Notes under the pieces: generated by a model
What the model was told of the DNA's origin: nothing
The model's database searches: none
What the model saw: the letters and a program-made list of their open reading frames with translations, nothing else
Position numbers and translations under genes: made by a program
Assembly (NCBI RefSeq): GCF_000315425.1
Contig: NZ_JH992922.1
Span: forward strand, 2,140,731 to 2,204,730
DNA from: Massilia timonae CCUG 45783
GTDB lineage: Bacteria > Pseudomonadota > Gammaproteobacteria > Burkholderiales > Burkholderiaceae_D
Length of the DNA stretch: 64,000 nucleotides
Reading direction: 5' to 3'
In this document: positions 1-6,766 of the stretch, in pieces
Layout: the number at the start of each line of letters is the position of its first letter
How positions within the stretch are numbered: the stretch's first letter is position 1

Positions 1-31
1 CGGTAGTTGTCAACAAAGATGTCGCGTCAAG

Positions 32-1096
32 TCATGCGGCTTTTCTTAATTGCTCTGGCGGTTTCCGTTCCGGATTCAGCCAGACTTCATCGTTCAATTC
101 CCAGTCCCGAGTAGCCCCACTCCAGCGCTCCGGATGGCGTTGCTTCGCAGCCTCGTAGATCTGCTTGCGGTGGTTCAGGATCGCCGCGTCCCTGCCGTCA
201 TGGCGCTGCGCAGGCGTCACGAATTTCAGGCCGCTGTGCTTGTGCTGATGGTTGTACCACTGCACAAATGACAGCGTCCATTGCCGCGCCTTTTCGATAC
301 TTTCAAACGGCTTGCTCGGATAGTTCGGCCGGTATTTGCAGGTCCGGAACAGTGACTCGGCGTAGGCATTGTCGTTACTCACACGAGGCCTGCTGAACGA
401 CGGCATGATCCCCAGCTTTTCTAACGTCGCCAACATTGTGGAGCCTTTCATCGAACTGCCATTGTCCGAGTGGAGCACCACCTCACGCCCGGCCAGTCCC
501 TCGGCCAAGCTGGCCTTGTGCATCAGCAGCGATGCCATTTCAGCCGACTCGGCGACATTCACTTCGTGCCCGACGATCTTGCGGCTGTAGACGTCAAGTA
601 CCATGTACCAGTAAAAATACAAGCCCCGCACTCCGGTCGGCAACCACGTGATGTCCCACGCCCACAAGCGGTTCGGCTCGGTTGCGCAGTGGCTCGTGAC
701 GACCCTTGTGCTTGGCTTCTTTGCGCGGCCGCGGTGATGCTGCTGCTTCTCGTCTTTCAAGATCCGGTAGACAGTCGATTCTGATGCCAAATACTCGCCT
801 CGATCAGCCAAGGTCGGCACGATCTGACTAGGCGGACTGCTGGCAAATTCAGGGCTGTTGGCAACCTCCAGAATTCGCTGGCGCTCGTCTTCGCTCAGCT
901 TGTTGGCCGGCGCCACGCGGCGGCTGCCTTTTCGTCCGTCAACCTGGCCGTTATCGCCGTCACCGTCGCGCATCCAGCGCTGATAGGTGCGAAGGCTGAT
1001 CTCCAAGGCGCTACAGGCCTGTGCACGCCGACACCCGCCGTCGACGGCTTCTTCAACCAGTGCAATCACCTGCTGGCGATCTGGAGTGCCGATCAA
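32..1096 (-). CDS. IS3 transposase OrfB (DDE integrase domain)
   Basis: 354-residue catalytic subunit of the IS3-type transposase, acting on the element's own ends. An N-terminal helix-turn-helix-like segment (about residues 8-45) precedes an rve integrase core with the acidic triad D148 (AWDITW), D211 (HSDNG) and E247 (NAYAESLF), spacing 35 between the last two. The nominal start is a TTG overlapping the orfA stop (TTGA). The frame is also open upstream to an A7 tract in orfA, so it is probably made mainly as an OrfAB frameshift fusion. The ORF looks intact, so the element may be active. Confidence 0.9.
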   Translation of the reverse strand: MIGTPDRQQVIALVEEAVDGGCRRAQACSALEISLRTYQRWMRDGDGDNGQVDGRKGSRRVAPANKLSEDERQRILEVANSPEFASSPPSQIVPTLADRGEYLASESTVYRILKDEKQQHHRGRAKKPSTRVVTSHCATEPNRLWAWDITWLPTGVRGLYFYWYMVLDVYSRKIVGHEVNVAESAEMASLLMHKASLAEGLAGREVVLHSDNGSSMKGSTMLATLEKLGIMPSFSRPRVSNDNAYAESLFRTCKYRPNYPSKPFESIEKARQWTLSFVQWYNHQHKHSGLKFVTPAQRHDGRDAAILNHRKQIYEAAKQRHPERWSGATRDWELNDEVWLNPERKPPEQLRKAA

Positions 1097-1590
1097 TCGT
1101 CCTCGGGCTCCCCCCAGATCGCCTGGGCTTTTTTTCTGAGAATGATCAGCGCCGCTGCCTCTGCCAGTGCCTTCTCTTTGCGCTGCAAATCCTTCTTCAA
1201 CTGCTTGATTTCTTTGCGGTCGCTTTTGCTTTGCTCGCGCAGCTCCCGGTTGCGCTCGGCCGGTGCTTCATTGGCCTGCTGACAGGCCTCGCGCCATTCG
1301 GCAACCTGCTCGACGAACAAGCCTTTGCCACGACAGTATTGAGCCAGTTCCGCCTCGTTCATGTGTGCCGTTTCCAGCACCACGCCAAACTTGTCGGCCG
1401 ACGACCACACGACCGCATTCTTTCCATTTCCCGGCACCGGCACTCCCTGAGACTGTAGATTTCGTCGCCAAGTATAAAGTGTCTGTTCCGAGATGCCGCT
1501 CTCCTTCGCCAGGGCCGATACCGGCCTGTTCTCCGGTGGCATCATTTGCCGAAGAATGGCTTCCTTGCGTTCTGCTGGGTACTGATTCAC
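1093..1590 (-). CDS. IS3 transposase OrfA (HTH protein)
   Basis: 165-residue DNA-binding subunit of the IS3 element. An N-terminal transposase_8-type helix-turn-helix (SALAKESGISEQTLYTWRR, about residues 23-42) is followed by a charged, leucine- and lysine-rich helix (about residues 105-155) that probably forms the coiled coil typical of IS3 OrfA. It ends 4 bases into orfB. Near the 3' end the codons aga-aaa-aaa-gcc contain an A7G slippery run (minus-strand reading of 1128-1135); slipping back by one base there enters the orfB frame with no stop before the TTG. Confidence 0.87.
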   Translation of the reverse strand: MNQYPAERKEAILRQMMPPENRPVSALAKESGISEQTLYTWRRNLQSQGVPVPGNGKNAVVWSSADKFGVVLETAHMNEAELAQYCRGKGLFVEQVAEWREACQQANEAPAERNRELREQSKSDRKEIKQLKKDLQRKEKALAEAAALIILRKKAQAIWGEPEDD

Positions 1591-1644
1591 TGCGCGTCTT
1601 TGCTCCGCCCCCGGATGGATTAAAGTGATTCAAGTGACGCGACA

Positions 1645-2304
1645 TCTATCCTGACAGAGGGGGTAAATGCAGGCCAAAGTGTTCAATTGACTAGCGGGGA
1701 GACTATCTCACTGATGAGCGCCGGTAACGCGCAGTTTATCGGCGGAGGCATGGTTCATATCCATTCTCATCAATCCATCGGACTTTTGGCAGGCGCGATC
1801 AAGGCTGTCGATGGTGGCCTGGGACTACACCTTATGGCGTCCAAGGACGCAATCGATGTTCAGGCGCAGTCGGATGAAGTAAAGATTCAGTCTCGTGACG
1901 AAATCAATGTTGTAAGTGCTAATTCGCACATCGATTGGGCTGCGGCAAAAACTATCAGCTTATCCACATCCGGTGGGGCAAATATTTCCATCGATGGCGG
2001 AAATATAACGGTCGTGTGCCCGGGCTCACTTAAAGTTCATGCAGGGAAGAAAAGTCTTTGCGGCAGTGAAAATACGAAGCTTGATTTTCCCGTTATGCCA
2101 AGCAGCTTGAGTCAATATGATGAGCGGTTTGAGTTGTTGAATGAGGCAGGTGAACCCGTTCCAAATATGAGATATCGAATTGAAAGAAGTGATGGGGGGT
2201 ATGTTGAGGGCGTGACTGATCAGCAGGGGCAACTCATTGTTCAGCAAGGTTTTTCGCCAGATAAAATATTGATAAAGTTACTCGGAAGATCTAAAAATGG
2301 GTGA
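1645..2304 (+). pseudogene. vgrG: vgrG C-terminal fragment (T6SS spike), 5' truncated by IS
   Basis: An open frame runs without a stop from the IS end to 2304 (about 219 codons). It lacks the VgrG gp27/gp5 core and holds only the tail. The first ~140 codons (ILTEGVNAGQSVQLTSGE, then repeated beta-strand segments such as SHIDWAAAKTISLSTSG) match the style of the DUF2345 needle domain. The last ~55 codons (FELLNEAGEPVPNMRYRI..) look like the transthyretin-like cap that loads effectors. TTG 1687 is only a possible start; without the core the product cannot form a spike. It overlaps the downstream lipase gene by 8 bases, as expected for a VgrG and its cargo. Confidence 0.8.
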
Positions 2305-4024
2305 TATGAAAAATGGTGCCGATAAATCTGAAATGCTCAGATTTTCCGAACTCAGGCCTGAAAAAAACGGGAGATTGCAAGCATCGTGGACGCTAACTGA
2401 GTCTAAGCAGTCAGATATAGTGAAGCTGGTTATTCCTCCGACGCACGCTCTTCCGATAATATTTGTTCCAGGGATTATGGGATCCAATCTTTGCAATAAC
2501 CAGAGTGTTCCAGTCTGGTTACTCAATTCCATTGCCGGTGTGCCGAAGAGTCTCGTAACAACTTGGGCAGGAAAAGATGCAGGGGTTAGGCAAAAGATTT
2601 TGCATCCAGATCGGACGCGAGTTTATAGGTTTGGCGCAGTGCCTGATAAAAGTATAAAACTGGGAATTGATAAGAAGGAATATATTGCGCGCGGGTGGGG
2701 TGAAGTATCGCAGGCTAGTTACCATGATTTTCTTTTGTGGCTAGAGGAAAAGATGAACTCTCAGAGGAATCCACTAGGCTGGTCGGATTTTACGAACTCT
2801 AAAGTCCCTGAATCCTCTGGTCTTAATGGTCGACTAGATGCCAAACTCCCTCCTGGCCTTGTAATGGAGATGTATGGAATTCCAGAATTGGCAGAAAATG
2901 GTTTTCCGGTGAGCCCTGTATCGTCTGATGAGCTCTTGAAGAGAGCAAATTTTTCCTATCCTATTTATGCTTTTGGATATAATTGGTTGCGCTCAAATGA
3001 TGATGCGGCGAAAGCTTTAAAAAAAAGAATCGAAGAAGTAATCTTGGAAAATAATACGAATCACGTTAAATGTAAGCAAGTTATTGTTGTCACGCATTCA
3101 ATGGGCGGGTTGGTTGCTCGTGCATGTGCAAAATTGCATGGCATGGCCGAAAGTATCGTGGGGGTCGTTCATGGAGTCATGCCAACGGTCGGGGCCGCTG
3201 TGGCTTACCGGAGGTGTAAAGTTGGAATGGCGGATGAGAGTTATGTTGCGGGCTTAGTCATCGGATCTACCGGGAAAGAGGTGTCTGCAGTTTTTGCACA
3301 AGCACCGGGTGCGCTTCAGTTATTACCCACAGCGGAATATGGAAAGGAATGGGTTGAAATTGAGGACCCTTCGACGGGGAAGTGCCGGATGTTTCCTCAA
3401 TCTGATCCCTACGAAGAAATTTATTTAGAGAGAACAAAATGGTGGGGATTGATTAAAGAGGAATGGCTGGCACCTGCTGGTGGAATACCAATTAGTTGGG
3501 ATAAGTATGCCGAAAACATCAAACTCGCGAAGGATTTTCATTGCACTATATCTGGATATTTTCATCCTAATACATTTGTGTTTTATGGGGGCGGAGCGCA
3601 GAAAAAGAGCTTCAATAAAATCAGATGGGACGTCAGAAAGGGAGTGTCTATTAGTGGTGTTTATTCTTCGCCATCTATGTTGCCCGATTTGTCTCACGGT
3701 GCCATGCGGACCGATGGCTCAAATAATTTGTATGCTGGTGAGGAGAGACTTACGCATGTAGCTTTACGCGGCAATTCCTCAGTCCCTGGCATGCAGGCAA
3801 TGGATCACTGGAATATCCGGTGTGCACTTTATGACAGCGCGGGAGATGGCACTGTGCCGTCGCGATCTGGTGGATTTCCTAGAGGGAGAGGAGATAAGAG
3901 CATACTGCAACAATTTGAACTGCCGGACATTGAGCACGAGCCAGCTTATCGAGACTCGCCCTCCGTGCGACAAGTGGCATATTATTCGGTAACTAAATTA
4001 GCGGCATTGGCTAAAGTCACATGA
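2297..4024 (+). CDS. T6SS lipase effector, Tle4-like / PGAP1-type alpha/beta hydrolase
   Basis: 575-residue predicted phospholipase. Visible features: an oxyanion-loop motif PGIMGSN (58-64), nucleophile elbow VTHSMGG with S268, an acid motif GDGTVP with D517, and a candidate catalytic histidine in EHEPAY (H547). Together these are a plausible LCAT/PGAP1-like Ser-Asp-His triad. No signal peptide is present, as expected for cargo carried on VgrG. The gene overlaps the vgrG tail and the downstream lipoprotein gene (ATGA at 4021), which indicates a co-translated effector-immunity unit. The immunity partner resembles Tli4, so Tle4 is the best family guess; Tle1 or Tle3 are not excluded. The DNA is strongly AT-rich (positions 3001-3060 hold 19 G/C of 60). 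Confidence 0.75.
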   Translation: MGDMKNGADKSEMLRFSELRPEKNGRLQASWTLTESKQSDIVKLVIPPTHALPIIFVPGIMGSNLCNNQSVPVWLLNSIAGVPKSLVTTWAGKDAGVRQKILHPDRTRVYRFGAVPDKSIKLGIDKKEYIARGWGEVSQASYHDFLLWLEEKMNSQRNPLGWSDFTNSKVPESSGLNGRLDAKLPPGLVMEMYGIPELAENGFPVSPVSSDELLKRANFSYPIYAFGYNWLRSNDDAAKALKKRIEEVILENNTNHVKCKQVIVVTHSMGGLVARACAKLHGMAESIVGVVHGVMPTVGAAVAYRRCKVGMADESYVAGLVIGSTGKEVSAVFAQAPGALQLLPTAEYGKEWVEIEDPSTGKCRMFPQSDPYEEIYLERTKWWGLIKEEWLAPAGGIPISWDKYAENIKLAKDFHCTISGYFHPNTFVFYGGGAQKKSFNKIRWDVRKGVSISGVYSSPSMLPDLSHGAMRTDGSNNLYAGEERLTHVALRGNSSVPGMQAMDHWNIRCALYDSAGDGTVPSRSGGFPRGRGDKSILQQFELPDIEHEPAYRDSPSVRQVAYYSVTKLAALAKVT

Positions 4025-5025
4025 AGAATCTGATCATATCGCTGGTTTGTGCTATTTTGTGTTCCGGTTGTTTCAATAAAAGGGAGGGCGCAATGAATTT
4101 TGAAGGCGAATTGGAGGTTGTTAAATATTGCGTTGGCCGAACATTTATTGAGGTTCCTAGGAATTTAAATGCGAGTTCTTCTAATTTGGGAATATTTAGA
4201 GAGGAGGGTTTAGGAAGTCAAGCGCCTACGATTGACGTCAATGTGTCCACTTCAGAGGTGTCGATGTCGAGTTATTTGGCGCAGATCAGAAGAAGGGAAG
4301 TTGAGTTGCGGGAGATGGAGGGTGCGAATATTAATATACTACGGCAGGTGCGGAAGATATCGGATACTATAACAATTTTTAGGGTGCAATCGATCGATGA
4401 TGCTTACGTAAGTGAAGCAATTGCATTGGTTGAAGGCGCTTTAGTCAGTGTGAGGCTAGATTCGTTCCGTCATCAATTTGATCACGCAGAACAACGGCTA
4501 ATCGATATTATACATCGCTTGAAACATCATAATTATTCGACGGTTGAAAGTATGTCCGGATTTTGTCTAGGACGATTGGTCCTTGTGGGAGAGTTTGACG
4601 TCGAAATTGGAAGCTACGCATTTTTTAGTAAGAATGGGGTACATCTAAGCGTTAACGTCGATACGTATGCGCCTAATGAGCATGTTAACTTGCTATCAAG
4701 GGTGTCGGGTCCCAAATCGTTACTTTCGATATTTAAAGTCGATCATACAGTCTTACGCGCTCGTGAATTCAGCATGGCTGGAGTGAAGGCGCAGGAGTGG
4801 CTTTCATGGGCTATTCTTCAGGACGATAGCGACGTTCGAACTCACACGTTTGAGTTACAGACGATCCGACCCATACCAAGTAAGGAAAAACCACTGATTT
4901 CAGTCACACTAAGGACGGCTCAAGCGCAAGAAGACGGAATGTACCCAGCGACTTCGACGCCAGATGAAGAGGTGATCAGAATATGGGACAGCATCGTTGA
5001 ATCGATACAGCCTGTGGAAGCTTAA
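4021..5025 (+). CDS. Tli4-like T6SS immunity lipoprotein
   Basis: 334-residue lipoprotein that should neutralise the upstream lipase in the periplasm. The signal peptide ends in a lipobox, LCSGC, with lipidated C17. The first half (to about residue 175) and second half (from GFCLGRLVLVG) have the two-domain layout I associate with Tli4_N and Tli4_C; GFCLG is typical of the start of the second domain. The start codon overlaps the lipase stop (ATGA), a classic toxin-immunity arrangement. AT-rich like its partner. The family assignment is from recollection of the motif pattern rather than a search. Confidence 0.7.
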   Translation: MKNLIISLVCAILCSGCFNKREGAMNFEGELEVVKYCVGRTFIEVPRNLNASSSNLGIFREEGLGSQAPTIDVNVSTSEVSMSSYLAQIRRREVELREMEGANINILRQVRKISDTITIFRVQSIDDAYVSEAIALVEGALVSVRLDSFRHQFDHAEQRLIDIIHRLKHHNYSTVESMSGFCLGRLVLVGEFDVEIGSYAFFSKNGVHLSVNVDTYAPNEHVNLLSRVSGPKSLLSIFKVDHTVLRAREFSMAGVKAQEWLSWAILQDDSDVRTHTFELQTIRPIPSKEKPLISVTLRTAQAQEDGMYPATSTPDEEVIRIWDSIVESIQPVEA

Positions 5026-5073
5026 TTTCCGACTACAGATGGCGTGCGGTCAATGTTTCGAGCTGCGCCAAAA

Positions 5074-5106
5074 CAAAAAAGGCGTCACGATCACTCGCAA
5101 CGCCTT
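5074..5106 (-). terminator. Terminator of tRNA-Lys (minus), possibly also serves tli4
   Basis: Stem AAGGCGT/ACGCCTT with a 14-base loop; read on the minus strand it is followed by a T run (complement of the A run ending at 5080). It lies about 20 bases past the tRNA-Lys 3' end and about 50 bases past the immunity gene stop, so it can serve both convergent transcripts. Confidence 0.6.
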
Positions 5107-5124
5107 CTTTGCTACAACATATTC

Positions 5125-5200
5125 TGGTAGGCCGTGCGTGGCTCGAACACGCGACCAACGGATTAAAAGTCCGCTGCTCTACCAACTGAGCTAACGACCC
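5125..5200 (-). tRNA. tRNA-Lys (anticodon UUU)
   Basis: 76-base cloverleaf on the minus strand. Acceptor GGGTCGT pairs with ACGGCCT, the D arm is GCTC-AGTTGGTA-GAGC, the anticodon loop is CTTTTAA (anticodon TTT), the T arm is GCGTG-TTCGAGC-CACGC, and the 3' CCA is encoded. The 3' end faces the AT-rich T6SS cassette, the side on which tRNA-targeting elements usually integrate. Confidence 0.95.
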
Positions 5201-5212
5201 GAAGAAGACGAG

Positions 5213-5241
5213 ATTATAGCGGCACTTAGCCGATTTACCAA
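5213..5241 (-). promoter_or_regulatory. Sigma70-type promoter of tRNA-Lys
   Basis: On the minus strand TTGGTA (5236-5241) and TATAAT (5213-5218) are separated by 17 bases, and the -10 ends 13 bases before the mature tRNA 5' end. The ISNCY element begins at 5259, only about 18 bases upstream of the -35, so the core promoter survived but any upstream UP or Fis region has been replaced by IS sequence. Confidence 0.7.
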
Positions 5242-5258
5242 GTGCTTCGAATCACTTT

Positions 5259-6734
5259 TGTTAGCGCAAAGTAGTAATGTCCCCTCTCCGCTAAGTAGAA
5301 ATGTCCCCTAGGATGCCCTGAAGGGGGACGGGACAGTGCTCAAGATGACAGCCAAAGACGTGTTGCGTAGCCAGGTGATGGCACAGGTAGTTGAGGGTAA
5401 GCTGGATCAGGAAAGTGCTGCCAGGAGGCTGGGCATCAGCACGCGCCAGGTGAAACGTCTGAAGCGGCGTATGCTCGACGAGGGCAATGCAGGGCTACTG
5501 AGCAAGAGCCGGGGCAAACCGTCGAATCGACGCACGCCACAAGAGAAGCTGTCCAAGGCATTGGACCTGATCAGGGCGCACTATGCGGATTTCGGTCCGA
5601 CGTTGGCATGCGAGAAGCTCGACGAACTGCATGAGATCCGCCTATCAGTGGAAACGGTGCGCAAGGCGATGATTGCGGCGCAACTGTGGAAACCGCGTCG
5701 TGGCGCAACAGCGCGGACACACGCAATGCGCGAGCGCAGGGCGCGGCGCGGAGAGCTGATCCAGATCGATGGATCGCCGCACGACTGGTTCGAGGGCCGC
5801 GCGCCCCGCTGCAGCCTGTTGGTGTTTATCGACGATGCCACGAGCGAGCTGATGGCATTGCGTTTCGTCGATGCCGAGACGACGCTTGGATACATGAGTT
5901 TGCTGGAGGAGCACATCAGAAATCATGGCCTGCCAGCGGCCCTGTACAGCGATCGTCATAGCATCTTCCGGATCAGCACGGGCGACAAGAGTGGCGTCGG
6001 TGAAGGGCAAACGCAGTTTGCACGCGCATTGGAACAACTCGGTATCGAGGGCATCCAGGCTAACAGCCCGCAGGCCAAGGGACGAGTCGAGCGAGCCAAT
6101 CAGACCTTGCAGGACCGCTTGGTAAAGGAGATGCGGTTACAGGGCATCAGTAGCCAGCAGGCTGCCAATGCCTGGCTACCGCAGTTCATTCGCGCCTTCA
6201 ACCGGCGCTTTGCCGTCACGGCCGTGCTGCCTGAAGACGCTCATGTGCCGTATGGCGGAACCGAAGCTGCTCTACGCCGAATCCTCTCGGTGCATATACC
6301 TCGCCGCCTGTCTAGCAACCTGAGCTGTCAGTTCAATGGCTTGCTGTATCAGATCCAAATTGCCGACCAGGGGCGAGCATTGCGTGGCGCCAGCGTTACT
6401 ATCGTCACCCATCCGGAAAGTGCGACCGAGGTCGTCTGGCAAGGCCGGGTTTTGCAGCACACATGCAGCAGCAAGCCAATCAAGCAGCATGAGGCGATCG
6501 ACGGCAAGGACATCAATGGCAAGGTCGAGCAGGCACTCGCCCGACGCCAACCGCCACAGCCTATCGGACACCCCTGGAAAAAACGCATGGAAACGCAACC
6601 GGGCACCGTCCCTGTACGTGCTGAGTTCGCCCATACGAAATCGCATCTGGCCCCTGTCACCAACCCGTGATCAAATTGGCAAGAGGGACATTTCTACTTT
6701 GCGCAACAGGGGACATTTCTATTTAGCGTTGACA
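5259..6734 (+). mobile_element. ISNCY-type insertion sequence with doubled terminal boxes
   Basis: A single-ORF element bounded by imperfect inverted repeats: left TGTTAGCGCAAAGTAG.. from 5259 and right, on the opposite strand, TGTCAACGCTAAATAG.. from 6734, each leading into ATGTCCCC. Each end has a second copy of the box 24 bases further in (ATGTCCCC at 5277 and 5301; its complement at 6709 and, imperfectly, 6684). No target-site duplication is evident in the flanks. It lies between the tRNA-Lys promoter and the 3' end of the GspE-like gene, interrupting no recognisable gene. Confidence 0.85.
5345..6670 (+). CDS. ISNCY-family transposase
   Basis: 441-residue transposase (446 region would extend by three codons if GTG 5336 were used). 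An N-terminal helix-turn-helix of the QESAARRLGISTRQVKRLKRR type (residues ~22-42) is followed by an rve-like DDE core: D142 (QIDGSPHDW), D203 (YSDRHSIF) and E249 (KGRVERANQ). The C-terminal ~150 residues hold the usual IS481/ISNCY-like beta-barrel extension. I chose ATG 5345 because the A/G-rich AAGGGGGAC lies upstream; GTG 5336 is the alternative. The frame is intact, so transposition is possible. Confidence 0.88.
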   Translation: MTAKDVLRSQVMAQVVEGKLDQESAARRLGISTRQVKRLKRRMLDEGNAGLLSKSRGKPSNRRTPQEKLSKALDLIRAHYADFGPTLACEKLDELHEIRLSVETVRKAMIAAQLWKPRRGATARTHAMRERRARRGELIQIDGSPHDWFEGRAPRCSLLVFIDDATSELMALRFVDAETTLGYMSLLEEHIRNHGLPAALYSDRHSIFRISTGDKSGVGEGQTQFARALEQLGIEGIQANSPQAKGRVERANQTLQDRLVKEMRLQGISSQQAANAWLPQFIRAFNRRFAVTAVLPEDAHVPYGGTEAALRRILSVHIPRRLSSNLSCQFNGLLYQIQIADQGRALRGASVTIVTHPESATEVVWQGRVLQHTCSSKPIKQHEAIDGKDINGKVEQALARRQPPQPIGHPWKKRMETQPGTVPVRAEFAHTKSHLAPVTNP

Positions 6735-6766
6735 GGGCTGTCCAACATTTTCGACACGAGCGACTT

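Larger units (their letters stand above)
20..1644 (-). mobile_element. IS3-family insertion sequence (orfA + orfB)
   Basis: A complete two-ORF insertion sequence on the minus strand. The ends carry inverted repeats: TGTCGCGTCA at 20-29 and TGACGCGACA at 1635-1644, and the match can be extended outward by two bases (GA/TC). The two ORFs overlap in the -1 frame, as in IS3 elements. No target-site duplication is seen: the bases outside the repeats (..caacaaaga and tctatcctg..) do not match. The element sits directly against the open reading frame of a truncated vgrG, so it removed or displaced that gene's 5' part. The IS3 family is clear from the D-D-35-E transposase; the exact subgroup was not determined. 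Confidence 0.88.
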
